Shown here piece by piece: positions 9,152 through 19,397 of a stretch of DNA of 64,000 nucleotides. This stretch comes from RBG-13-51-18 sp963739395 (GTDB lineage Bacteria > Chloroflexota > Dehalococcoidia > Dehalococcoidales > RBG-16-60-22). The notes beneath the pieces were generated by a model. The model did not search any database. It was not told the origin of the DNA and worked only from the letters and a program-made list of their open reading frames with translations. Where the stretch lies: NCBI GenBank assembly GCA_963739395.1, contig CAVUAE010000002.1, positions 124,001 through 188,000 of the forward strand, given 5' to 3'. Within the stretch, counting starts at the first letter, position 1, and each line of letters begins with the position of its first letter. Both the position numbers and the translations under genes were made by a program.

Positions 9152-9194
9152 GCCCTCACACTCCGCTCAGGGTAAACTCCAGCGGGAATCCAGC
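9152..9194 (+). repeat. 43-bp dispersed repeat, copy 1
   Basis: This segment, starting GCCCTCACACTCCGCTCAGG, recurs identically at 9843-9885. It lies inside a GTCATTCCCG...CGGGAATCC palindromic context typical of extragenic repeat elements. Confidence 0.8.
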
Positions 9195-9239
9195 ACCTTT
9201 CTCCCTTCTTCATGACCTCACCAAATATCTCTTTAACAC

Positions 9240-9268
9240 TTGACAATAGTCAAAAGACTGATTAATAT
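9240..9268 (+). promoter_or_regulatory. Promoter of the small membrane protein gene
   Basis: TTGACA (9240-9245), a 17-base spacer, and TAATAT (9263-9268). The spacer holds an AGTC/GACT inverted repeat that could be an operator. The leader to the ATG at 9355 is about 80 bases. Confidence 0.5.
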
Positions 9269-9354
9269 TTACACTACTGGCAAATAATATGTATTGTTCA
9301 TTTTACTCATCTTTAGAATAAGTCTCATATTTTTTATGCAAGCAGGGAGACAAT

Positions 9355-9777
9355 ATGGAAAACATACCTACTCCAAATACGCCTCAAGATATCACACCCA
9401 AAGCTACTCCACCTACACTAACAGAAAAAAAACGACATGGCTGCCTAACAACATGGTTAATTCTAATCGTTCTTAGCAATATAGCAAGTACAATTATATC
9501 CATAGAAGCAGTCACTGCCCATCCTAAAGACTACTATGCATGGGTTATACCTGTACAAGTAATATTTTTGATATGGGCACTTGTCTGTGTTATGGCCCTC
9601 ATTAAGTGGAAAAAATGGGGATTTTATGGGTTCCTCCTAGGCGCCTTTGCAATTATGATTATATATTTAGTTACAGGAAATTTCGTATATGCGTTCACGC
9701 CCTTTATTTCTGTGCTTTGTCTTTATGGCGTATTACGTATAGGTTCAGATAATAAAGGCTGGCCGCAACTGGAATAA
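9355..9777 (+). CDS. Small integral membrane protein, unknown function
   Basis: The 140-residue protein has a proline- and threonine-rich cytoplasmic head (residues 1-28, PTPNTPQDITPKATPPT), then four hydrophobic segments near 30-50, 62-82, 86-105 and 107-128, with K-W-K-K-W in the third loop. I recognise no family. The Pro/Thr head followed by four helices resembles many small uncharacterised bacterial membrane proteins. A Shine-Dalgarno sequence (AGGGAG) precedes the ATG, which favours this frame over the overlapping one at 9294. The gene is more AT-rich than its neighbours and sits between two repeat clusters, so recent arrival is possible. Confidence 0.65.
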   Translation: MENIPTPNTPQDITPKATPPTLTEKKRHGCLTTWLILIVLSNIASTIISIEAVTAHPKDYYAWVIPVQVIFLIWALVCVMALIKWKKWGFYGFLLGAFAIMIIYLVTGNFVYAFTPFISVLCLYGVLRIGSDNKGWPQLE

Positions 9778-9842
9778 TGGTCTCCGCCCTGTATAGATTT
9801 CGAGTACGGAATGACATATTAGAAAATGGGTGGTCATTGCGA

Positions 9843-9885
9843 GCCCTCACACTCCGCTCAGGGTAAACTCCAGCGGGAATCCAGC
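9843..9885 (+). repeat. 43-bp dispersed repeat, copy 2
   Basis: Identical to 9152-9194, in the same orientation, about 690 bases away on the other side of the membrane protein gene. Confidence 0.8.
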
Positions 9886-10112
9886 CACCCTCCCACTTGG
9901 ATTCCGTATCAAGCTTGCCCCGTACTCGATACGGGGTACGGAATGACGGGGGACGCAAAAACAAAAAGACACGCTTTCCCTTTCACGTCATTCCAGCGAA
10001 GGCTTCAGCCCGAGTTCAGCCCGAGGGCTGGAATCCATTTTATGTTACCGATGAATCACCGATATTCATAATAGATTCTGGCCTCCGCCAGAATGACATT
10101 TAATAAGGCAAT

Positions 10113-10170
10113 GAGATTCTCACAGTCGCGGAGTTTACCCCGACGGAAATCGGGGCTCCCTCAGAATGAC
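10113..10170 (-). repeat. GTCATTCTGAGGGAG-type repeat, copy 1
   Basis: Read on the minus strand it begins GTCATTCTGAGGGAGCCCCG and ends GAGAATCTC, with an internal CCCCGAT/ATCGGGG-type hairpin. A related copy is at 63472-63519 on the plus strand. Confidence 0.7.
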
Positions 10171-10227
10171 AGAGGAAAAACCCCTCGGCTAGGCTCGGGG
10201 TAACCTCTCGACTTCGCTCGGGGTAAA

Positions 10228-10257
10228 CAAAAAGACCCCGATTTTCATCAGGGTCTT
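10228..10257 (-). terminator. Intrinsic terminator after the 23S rRNA
   Basis: On the minus strand a 10-bp stem (AGACCCTGAT pairing with ATCGGGGTCT, one mismatch) with a GAAA loop is followed by a run of T. It ends the 23S transcript about 65 bases after the mature 3' end. Between them (10258-10305) are irregular repeats of TAATTAC. Confidence 0.8.
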
Positions 10258-10320
10258 CCTAATTACTAATTACTAACTACTAATTACCAATTACTAAATC
10301 TAATACCAAGCCTGAAACAG

Positions 10321-13300
<2,980 letters not shown>

Positions 13301-13389
13301 CTTCAGGTTTGATATTAGATGTTTTTACAGATGTTAATTATTTGACACTTTTTGGCTCGTTGATATTCAGTTTTTAAAGTGCGGAAGGC

Positions 13390-13437
13390 AAAATAAAAGG
13401 TCTGGCGGTTTTTGCCCACCAGACCCTAACTGTCTGG
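13390..13437 (-). promoter_or_regulatory. Structured 23S leader: competing hairpins with a U tract
   Basis: On the minus strand the order is CCAGAC (13437-13432), GGTCTGG (13425-13419), CCAGACC (13405-13399), then TTTTATTTT. The middle segment can pair with the first or the third segment, and pairing with the third makes a terminator-like hairpin. A boxA-like CACTTTAAAAACTGAAT follows at about 13382-13366. This looks like an attenuator or antitermination element in the rRNA leader. Confidence 0.5.
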
Positions 13438-13493
13438 TTCATCACCACCAGTTTTAGCTTACTATGTTTTCGCCTTCATCATACGCAAATATA

Positions 13494-13522
13494 ATAGTAT
13501 CATAGGGTTTATACTTTGTCAA
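13494..13522 (-). promoter_or_regulatory. Promoter of the 23S rRNA
   Basis: TTGACA (13522-13517), a 17-base spacer, and TACTAT (13499-13494) on the minus strand. The predicted start near 13487 gives a leader of about 187 bases before the mature 23S end. Confidence 0.6.
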
Positions 13523-13628
13523 TAATTTTTAATACATTTTAAAAAAGTATTTTTTAGTAGTGTTTACCCTTTCTCTTATTCAAATAATTGGGTGACGTTA
13601 ATAAAGCCTAGCGAGTAAAGAATCAGTA

Positions 13629-14228
13629 TTATTTCTGTGTCATGTTTACCATCTGGTTTTCAGTTTGCAATAAACCGGTACGCTGACCTGTTACCGGGTC
13701 AGTTTGTGTGATTTGTGTAGTCCAAAAACCAACGAGCGGGCAAGTATTGCCTTTCCCTGCTGATTTCCAGAAGATTTCAACAGTATATGATTGTAAAGGT
13801 TGATTAAATGCAGTAGGAAAATCAAGCCAGCTATTAGGGTTAGTAAGGTCTCCACCTTGATACATATAATTGAATAACCAAATCATCCAGACTTCATGTG
13901 GTTCCATCGGTCTGTCAATTACCTCTCTTGTTATTTCTCCTGCCACAATCCACACTGAGATATAGGGACCATCGTATATTACAGTGCCATTACCGCCTAT
14001 GATAGAAACCTTAGTAATTTCGATGCTGTTAACACAGTCAGGATTTGTGAAGTAAAACCCAGAGTTATACTGGTCCTTTTCAATGTCACCAAATTGAAGT
14101 ACTCCTAAAGATCCCAGCCCAACCAATTTTTCACCTTTGTTATCCTTATTCTTGGCATATACCCCTCCACTTAATCCACCTATAGCTAGAACCACCACTA
14201 GTAACAATATGATTATCTTTTTCTTCAT
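13629..14228 (-). CDS. Secreted protein of unknown function
   Basis: The 199-residue product begins with a clear export signal: MKKK, a hydrophobic stretch to about residue 21, and a likely cleavage after V-Y-A (residue 25). The mature part is hydrophilic and probably beta-rich, with a Y-N-S-G-F-Y-F-T-N-P-D-C-V-N-S-I-E segment that suggests an Ig-like or jelly-roll fold, and two Cys residues that could form a disulfide. I recognise no family. AAGGAGG lies 7 bases before the ATG. The gene diverges from argS and lies between argS and the 23S promoter, with no obvious partner. Confidence 0.7.
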   Translation of the reverse strand: MKKKIIILLLVVVLAIGGLSGGVYAKNKDNKGEKLVGLGSLGVLQFGDIEKDQYNSGFYFTNPDCVNSIEITKVSIIGGNGTVIYDGPYISVWIVAGEITREVIDRPMEPHEVWMIWLFNYMYQGGDLTNPNSWLDFPTAFNQPLQSYTVEIFWKSAGKGNTCPLVGFWTTQITQTDPVTGQRTGLLQTENQMVNMTQK

Positions 14229-14385
14229 AGAAAACCTCCTTCTTTTTTAAATCAATCTACTCTCGAACTTACCTTATGTCAATAGTTAAAAAACACCTCT
14301 CTTGTTTCTTACTCCATCAGGAAAAGGTGGATAAAGGGGGTGAGGTATATAAGAAAATCAAATATCTATTTCAATCTCCTTATGT

Positions 14386-14391
14386 TATAAT
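14386..14391 (+). promoter_or_regulatory. -10 box of argS
   Basis: A perfect TATAAT lies 13 bases before the argS ATG at 14405. Transcription should start near 14398, leaving about 7 bases of leader and no room for a Shine-Dalgarno sequence. No good -35 is seen. Confidence 0.5.
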
Positions 14392-14404
14392 TTACTCGTA
14401 TTTT

Positions 14405-16063
14405 ATGCTAAAACAAAAGATAGCCGAACTGATTTCAAAAGCGATAACTCAAGCGCAAAAAAAAGGCGCACTACCCGCTTTTGATATACCGGAAATAGTC
14501 ATTGAACACCCGCAAAATCCCGACCACGGCGATTATTCTTCCAGCATTTGTTTAAAGTTAACCAAAGCCGCCAAAATGAAACCGCTGGACATCGCGAAAA
14601 ATATCGCTAACTTGATAATCCCCTCCCCCGAGATTGAGAAAGTTACCGTCGCCCCGCCGGGTTTTATTAACTTCACCTTAAAAAATGAGTGGCTGACCGG
14701 TCAGGTGGAAGACGTCTTAAAAAGCGGCAGCGCTTACGGCAACATTAATGTCGGCAATGGTAAACGTATTCAAATCGAGTTCGTCAGCGTGAATCCGACG
14801 GGACCCCTCCATGTGGGACACGGACGCGGGGCTGTCCTCGGCAGCACACTGTGTAATGCGATGACCGCCGCTGGTTTTGATGTTACCAAGGAATATTACT
14901 TTAATGACTCCGGCAGCCAGATGGACTCCTTCCGCCAATCTCTCTGGGTGCGCTATCAGCAGGCGCTTGGTAAAGATGCTGCCATGCCCGAAGCTGGATA
15001 TATGGGCCAATATATGGTCGACCTGGCTAAAGAAATCGTCGGCGAGGCTGGCGACCGCTACCTGAAGATGCCGGAGGCTGAAGGAATCGATAAGCTTGGA
15101 GAAATAGGTCTAGCAAAAATTCTCGCCGGCACCCGTGAAGACCTGGAAAAACTCCGCGTTGCTTACGACGTCTGGTACAGCGAGAAGACACTTTATGAGA
15201 ACGGCCAATTCGATAAAGTAATGAACCTGCTAAAGAAGAAGGGCTATATCGCTGAAAAAGAAGGCGCGACCTGGTTTGTTTCGACCGCCCTCGGCGAGGA
15301 TAAGGATAACGTGGTTATCCGCAGCAACGGCTCTCCTACATATTTCGCTGCCGATATTGCTTACCATTATAATAAATTCATCGAGCGCAAGTTCGATAAG
15401 GTTATCAATATCTGGGGCGCCGACCATATGGGGCATGTCCCGCGCATGAAAGCCGTCATTAGTGCTTTAGGCATTGACCCGTCGCGGCTAGTTTTAATCG
15501 TCCACCAGATGGTCACCATGCGGCGCGGCGGCGAAATCGTGAGAATTTCTCGCCGTACCGGCGACATGATTACTTTACGCGAGCTTTTAGACGAAGTCGG
15601 CACCGACGCCTGCCGCTTTATTTTATTATCGCGTACGGCGGAAAGCCAAATGGACTTCGACATCGAGTTGGCGAAAAAACAGAGTTCGGAAAATCCCGTT
15701 TATTACGTTCAGTACGCCCACGCGCGTATCGCCAGCATCTTAAAAGTAGCGCAGGAAAAGGGGGCAAGCGATGAGGGCGGGGATATTTCTTTGCTGACGA
15801 CGGAACCGGAACTTACTTTAGTTCGTAAGATGCTGCTGCTGCCGGAGTTGGTGGAAACCATCGCCCTGACTTTAGAACCCCACCACCTCACCTATTACGC
15901 GCAGGATTTAGCAACAGTTTTTCACGCATTTTATAAAGACTGCCGCGTCATCAGTGATGATAAAGCCATGACGGCGGTGCGCTTAAAGCTGGTCAAAGCT
16001 GCCAAGCTGGTGCTGGGTAGAACCTTGAACCTCATGGGCATGACCGCGCCGGATAGTATGTAG
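14405..16063 (+). CDS. argS: Arginyl-tRNA synthetase
   Basis: This class I synthetase charges tRNA-Arg. From the ATG at 14405 it is 552 residues, the usual length. The frame stays open upstream to 14276, but the extra 43 residues have no homologous look and would cross the -10 box. The N-terminal additional domain (1-110) precedes the HIGH motif HVGHGRGAVLG (136-146). The KMSKS region is degenerate (R-R-G-G-E-I-V-R-I-S-R-R-T-G), as is usual in many ArgRS. A DALR anticodon-binding domain ends the protein (A-H-A-R-I-A-S-I, then F-H-A-F-Y-K-D-C-R-V). Confidence 0.97.
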   Translation: MLKQKIAELISKAITQAQKKGALPAFDIPEIVIEHPQNPDHGDYSSSICLKLTKAAKMKPLDIAKNIANLIIPSPEIEKVTVAPPGFINFTLKNEWLTGQVEDVLKSGSAYGNINVGNGKRIQIEFVSVNPTGPLHVGHGRGAVLGSTLCNAMTAAGFDVTKEYYFNDSGSQMDSFRQSLWVRYQQALGKDAAMPEAGYMGQYMVDLAKEIVGEAGDRYLKMPEAEGIDKLGEIGLAKILAGTREDLEKLRVAYDVWYSEKTLYENGQFDKVMNLLKKKGYIAEKEGATWFVSTALGEDKDNVVIRSNGSPTYFAADIAYHYNKFIERKFDKVINIWGADHMGHVPRMKAVISALGIDPSRLVLIVHQMVTMRRGGEIVRISRRTGDMITLRELLDEVGTDACRFILLSRTAESQMDFDIELAKKQSSENPVYYVQYAHARIASILKVAQEKGASDEGGDISLLTTEPELTLVRKMLLLPELVETIALTLEPHHLTYYAQDLATVFHAFYKDCRVISDDKAMTAVRLKLVKAAKLVLGRTLNLMGMTAPDSM

Positions 16064-16069
16064 ATAGCT

Positions 16070-16897
16070 TTAAAACTTCTGACATCCGTTACAGAAGTAG
16101 ATAGCACCTCCCATATACGGCTGTTTGATAATCTTGCTGCCGCATACCGGGCAGGGTTTGTCCATCGTAAGTTGACTTAATTTGGTTTTATATCCTCCCA
16201 GTTGACCGAAGATATCGCTGGTTGTATCCCTGCCTCCCTGTGCCGTCATCTCCTTGAGTGTAGATTTCATAGTGTTGAAAAGAGTTTTTCTCTCACTAAT
16301 GGACAGGGTTTCTATCTTCCGCTTGGGATGTATCTTGGCATTGTAGAGGATGTCCTGCAAAACACCGTTACCCAGACCAGGTATCCTCTGCTCGGTGGCG
16401 AGGAATGCCTTGGCGCTTAATTTTTGTACGTCAGGAGAACTTATGAGTTTACTAAAATATGCCCAGTCAAACTCCTTGGACAAAGGGGAGGGCTTAGCTT
16501 TGGCAACATCATAATATTTATTTTTATATTCACCTTCTTTGAAGCTCCATAATCCGCCATACATTTGAACCGAGGCGCTGATAGCCGTGCCGTCCTCGAA
16601 TTCTATGAGAAGTTGATGCTTGGCGGGACGCTTTTCTTCTTTCGTTTGAAACCGGAGAATGACCCCATCGCCGAACAAAAGGAAAACATCACCGGCTTTA
16701 ACTTCAACCAAACCCCCACGCGCGACGGCATTACTTATTGTTTTACCGCGTAGTCTACCATCATATTCCCTGGGGTCGCCGAAGAACCAGGCAAACTTAT
16801 GCGGTGAAGTGTTGGCGATTACGCTCTTAATCTTTTTGCCCTTAACTGTATCGTTAAGCTGTTTGGCGATGCTTTCGGCTTCCGGTAACTCTATCAT
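16070..16897 (-). CDS. Fpg/Nei-family protein lacking the catalytic N-terminal proline
   Basis: The 275-residue protein has the Fpg/Nei fold: an ELPEAE start, the helix-two-turn-helix region (F-L-A-T-E-Q-R-I-P-G-L-G-N), and a C-terminal zinc finger (CPVCG ... CNGC). Fpg enzymes excise oxidised purines using the N-terminal proline (MPELPE). Here the second residue is isoleucine (MIELPE), and the beta-hairpin lysine of RRGKY is replaced (A-R-G-G-L-V). It may bind DNA without the classic lyase chemistry, or use another mechanism. A canonical MutM lies at 53448-54257, so repair of 8-oxoguanine need not depend on this one. MIELPEA-type variants recur in other anaerobes as far as I recall. Confidence 0.8.
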   Translation of the reverse strand: MIELPEAESIAKQLNDTVKGKKIKSVIANTSPHKFAWFFGDPREYDGRLRGKTISNAVARGGLVEVKAGDVFLLFGDGVILRFQTKEEKRPAKHQLLIEFEDGTAISASVQMYGGLWSFKEGEYKNKYYDVAKAKPSPLSKEFDWAYFSKLISSPDVQKLSAKAFLATEQRIPGLGNGVLQDILYNAKIHPKRKIETLSISERKTLFNTMKSTLKEMTAQGGRDTTSDIFGQLGGYKTKLSQLTMDKPCPVCGSKIIKQPYMGGAIYFCNGCQKF

Positions 16898-16916
16898 TTT
16901 TCTTTCCTTTATCGAG

Positions 16917-17507
16917 TTATTCCACTACCTTGAACCTAAAGGTGCAGGGGTATTTATTGCCGCTGGAAAGAGGCGATTTAATTACATTGCCCTCTAATTT
17001 ACGACCGAGGGCAATCTGTAGGAAGTGTTTGATATGCCCACCACAGCAATAGCAGTACGTTATCGACAGCGGTTTTTTAGCCATCGGTAGGCAGACACAT
17101 TTATTCTTGTAACGTTCGTCATCACCACAGGCGATAATCTCACCATTATCGGTCATCATTACACTGCCGCAGACGTATTTTTTATCGCTGACGGCTTTTA
17201 TCCTGTCTTCCAGAGATTTATATTCTTGCACGATTTTCTGGCAGGTTTTTAGTTTACGACCTCCCAGACAGCAGGCGCAACCCTCACGAATAGCCATACG
17301 TGTTTCTAAATCGAGCAGCTTATTCATTTTAAGTATGGCTTCCCGGAACCAATCGGTTATTTCCTCAAGAGTTGCCGACTTATCTATCCTTTCACTGCCC
17401 TCTAATATTTGTGAGGTCATATTGTGGTCAATCTTGGCAACCTCTAATTGCTCGGCGAGTTTTAACACACGTCTGTCCACCGATTTTTTCATATTAAAAT
17501 TCACCAC
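16917..17507 (-). CDS. Cysteine-rich putative metal-binding protein, tandem paralogue B
   Basis: This 196-residue protein is a paralogue of the product of 17520-18095. Both share an N-terminal helical part, R-E-G-C-A-C-C-L-G-G near residue 75-85, a C-x-C pair, then Y-C-x-C-C-G-G-H-I-K-H-x-L-Q-I-A-L-G-R-K-L near 150-172 and a final S-S-G...C-T-F. Ten or more conserved Cys/His suggest a bound metal or iron-sulfur centre. I do not recognise a named family. The start is ambiguous: M-V-N-F-N-M-K-K offers two Met. The gene follows its paralogue by 12 bases, so they form an operon. Confidence 0.65.
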   Translation of the reverse strand: MVNFNMKKSVDRRVLKLAEQLEVAKIDHNMTSQILEGSERIDKSATLEEITDWFREAILKMNKLLDLETRMAIREGCACCLGGRKLKTCQKIVQEYKSLEDRIKAVSDKKYVCGSVMMTDNGEIIACGDDERYKNKCVCLPMAKKPLSITYCYCCGGHIKHFLQIALGRKLEGNVIKSPLSSGNKYPCTFRFKVVE

Positions 17508-17519
17508 TCCCTAAAAATT

Positions 17520-18095
17520 TCATTTGATTATCTTAAAACTAAAAGTGCAGGTAAATTTTCCGCCGCTCGAAAGCGCCGAAGAACGCGTCGTGCAGTCCAG
17601 CTTCCGACCGAGGGCAATCTGCAGGTGGTGTTTCACATGCCCACCACAGCAAAAACAATACGTAATCGGCAGCGGTTCTTTAGCTTGTGGCAGGCAATAA
17701 CAATGGTATGGCGCTGACTTTTGCGTGTCGAACTGCGCGAGGATTTCTCCGTTTTCCTGCATCTTTACGCTGCCCACATAGTGTGCCTTGTTGGCGGCTT
17801 TAATTCTGTCTTCTAAAGTTTTGTTTTCTTTGGCTATTGCTTGCGAAGTCTTTAATCTTTTTCCGCCCAGGCAACAAGCACAACCTTCCCTTACCGTTTT
17901 CCGCGTCTTAACATCAAGGAATTTATTCATCCTCTGCATCGCCCCTCGCATCCAATCGGCTTTTTTCTCGGGGCTGGTTTTTCGGAGGACGCCCTCGCCG
18001 CCTTCCATTATCTGGTCGATTATCTCTTTATCGACCTTCGCGACTTGCAGCTGCTCGGCCATTCTTGTAATACGGTGATACTCATAGTTTTTCAT
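17520..18095 (-). CDS. Cysteine-rich putative metal-binding protein, tandem paralogue A
   Basis: The 191-residue protein is the first of a tandem pair. It conserves the C-A-C-C-L-G-G cluster, a C-Y-C-L-P motif, the Y-C-F-C-C-G-G-H-V-K-H-H-L-Q motif and the C-terminal S-S-G-G-K-F-T-C-T-F-S-F. Between the clusters is a short beta region with V-G-S-V-K-M-x-E-N-G-E-I-L-A, also present in the paralogue. The pair likely arose by gene duplication; I see at least half of the residues conserved by eye. No signal peptide or membrane helix is seen, so it is cytoplasmic. Function is unknown. Confidence 0.65.
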   Translation of the reverse strand: MKNYEYHRITRMAEQLQVAKVDKEIIDQIMEGGEGVLRKTSPEKKADWMRGAMQRMNKFLDVKTRKTVREGCACCLGGKRLKTSQAIAKENKTLEDRIKAANKAHYVGSVKMQENGEILAQFDTQKSAPYHCYCLPQAKEPLPITYCFCCGGHVKHHLQIALGRKLDCTTRSSALSSGGKFTCTFSFKIIK

Positions 18096-18295
18096 ATAAA
18101 TTTTAATATCCTCTCCCCCATATTAGAAATAGGTTATAACAATTGAGTAATTATATCAAAAACTAACCTCATTATACCTATCAATAGCTGACAACTGTAT
18201 GTCATATTAAGAATTTATAATTCAAAGATTTTTCACGCGTAATCCTTGTCCGTCCGCTCCCATTTATGTTAAAATCTGCGTGTCAGGAGGTTTCC

Positions 18296-19279
18296 ATGAA
18301 AAAGCGCGTCTTTTCCGGCATTCAGCCGACGGGCGACATACACATCGGCCGTTACCTGGGGGCAATCCGGCACTGGGTGGCGATGCAAAAAGACTACGAT
18401 AGTATATTCTGCGTCGTCGACCTGCACGCTATTACCGTGACGCAAGACGCCAAACTGCTTAAAGGCAGGACCCGCGAGTTCGCCGGTCTGCTGATGGCTT
18501 GCGGCATCGACCCGGAAAAGTCGATTTTATTCGTCCAGTCGCATGTCCAGGAACACAGCGAACTCGCCTGGATTCTCAACTGCTTTATCCCCATGGGCTG
18601 GATGTCGCGTATGACCCAGTATAAAGAGAAAGCCGCCAAGCAGAAAGGGCAAGTCAGCGTGGGGCTTTTCGACTATCCAGCGCTGATGGCGGCGGATATC
18701 CTCCTTTACGATACGGATGTCGTGCCGGTGGGCGACGACCAAAAACAGCATGTGGAGCTTGCCCGTGATGCCGCCCAGCGTTTTAACAGCATATTTGGCG
18801 AGACTTTCGTACTGCCGGAGCCAATGATTGCAGATGTAGGTGCGCGCATTATGGGACTGGACGACCCCACTAAAAAAATGAGCGGCAGCGAAGAGGGCCC
18901 CAACCACGCCATCGCCCTGCTGGATAAACCGGACGTCATTCGCGCCAAAATCATGCGGGCGACGACCGACTCGCTTAAGGAAATCAAGTTCGACGAGAAA
19001 CGACCCGGCATTTACAACCTGCTGACTATCTACCAGATTTTCACCGATAAGACGAAAAAAGAAATCGAAGCGCAGTTCGAAGGCAAAGGCTACGCCGATT
19101 TTAAAAAGGCTTTAGCCGAGGTCATTATTGAAGGACTACGCCCCTTACAGGAACGTTATAACAAGATAATTTCCGAGCCAAGCTATCTGGATGCTGTCCT
19201 TAAGGAAGGCGCCGCTAAAGCCCAACCCCTGGCGCAAAAAACGCTCGCTAAAGTGCATAAAGTAGTGGGGCTGGGGTAA
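18296..19279 (+). CDS. trpS: Tryptophanyl-tRNA synthetase
   Basis: From the ATG at 18296, set by AGGAGG 8 bases upstream, the protein has 327 residues, normal for bacterial TrpRS. It carries the class I HIGH motif (DIHIGRYLG, about 14-22) after the conserved G-I-Q-P-T-G, and the second signature KKMSGS near residue 193. The central part holds the tryptophan pocket region (G-L-F-D-Y-P-A-L-M-A-A-D-I-L-L-Y, then V-G-D-D-Q-K-Q-H). It charges tRNA-Trp. The open frame reaches back to 18266, but those ten residues would lie upstream of the ribosome site. It seems to be transcribed alone. Confidence 0.97.
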   Translation: MKKRVFSGIQPTGDIHIGRYLGAIRHWVAMQKDYDSIFCVVDLHAITVTQDAKLLKGRTREFAGLLMACGIDPEKSILFVQSHVQEHSELAWILNCFIPMGWMSRMTQYKEKAAKQKGQVSVGLFDYPALMAADILLYDTDVVPVGDDQKQHVELARDAAQRFNSIFGETFVLPEPMIADVGARIMGLDDPTKKMSGSEEGPNHAIALLDKPDVIRAKIMRATTDSLKEIKFDEKRPGIYNLLTIYQIFTDKTKKEIEAQFEGKGYADFKKALAEVIIEGLRPLQERYNKIISEPSYLDAVLKEGAAKAQPLAQKTLAKVHKVVGLG

Positions 19280-19283
19280 AGAT

Positions 19284-19397
19284 TCTACTTCTTGTGCTTT
19301 TTTCAAACCACCCCATGCGGGTTAACGCTTCTTCGATGTCCGCCATGGAGGTTGCGTAGCAGCAGCGTACATAGCCCTCCCAATATTCCCCGTTCTC
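19284..19397 (-). pseudogene. Remnant of an aminotransferase C-terminus
   Basis: Directly after the stop of the serine hydrolase gene, the minus strand reads EGYVRCCYATSMADIEEAL in the same frame. The intact aminotransferase encoded at 20669-21856 ends with EGFVRCCYATSLADIEEAL. About 35 codons match, with roughly three quarters of bases identical over the core. There is no start codon, so it is a gene fragment. With the intact copy it flanks the hydrolase gene as a diverged direct repeat. Confidence 0.75.

Larger units (their letters stand above)
9138..9354. other. Intergenic region with one copy of a repeat and a promoter
   Basis: The first 60 bases hold a repeat copy (9152-9194). The rest is AT-rich and holds the promoter of the next gene. 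No RNA gene or ORF is seen here. Confidence 0.6.
9778..10227. repeat. Cluster of palindromic extragenic repeats
   Basis: About 450 bases without a credible gene, built of at least four GAATGACA/GTCATTC-bounded units. One is at about 9805-9850. One contains the 43-bp repeat (9843-9885). One folds around GTACTCGATACGGGGTACGG (about 9920-9945). One folds around CATTCCAGCG...GGCTGGAATCC (about 9990-10034), and one lies at 10113-10170. Short ORFs across it are repeat translations, not genes. Confidence 0.75.
13301..13628. other. Intergenic region upstream of the 23S rRNA
   Basis: Beyond the leader structure and promoter listed separately, 13523-13628 is AT-rich with no ORF. No 5S or tRNA signature is visible on either strand. 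Confidence 0.6.

Noticed and set aside
9826..10103. Short open frames after the small membrane protein
   Set aside because: They translate palindromic repeat units and have no ribosome site or family resemblance.
10258..10310. Tandem TAATTAC-like repeats as a CRISPR or origin-like array
   Set aside because: Units are only 7 bases, irregular and without spacers; it is simple AT-rich sequence between the 23S end and its terminator.
13301..13628. Possible 5S rRNA or tRNA next to the 23S gene
   Set aside because: No 5S core or tRNA arms were found on either strand; the only fold is the leader hairpin.
14276..14404. N-terminal extension of ArgS
   Set aside because: It crosses a TATAAT, adds residues without ArgRS character, and the ATG at 14405 gives normal length.
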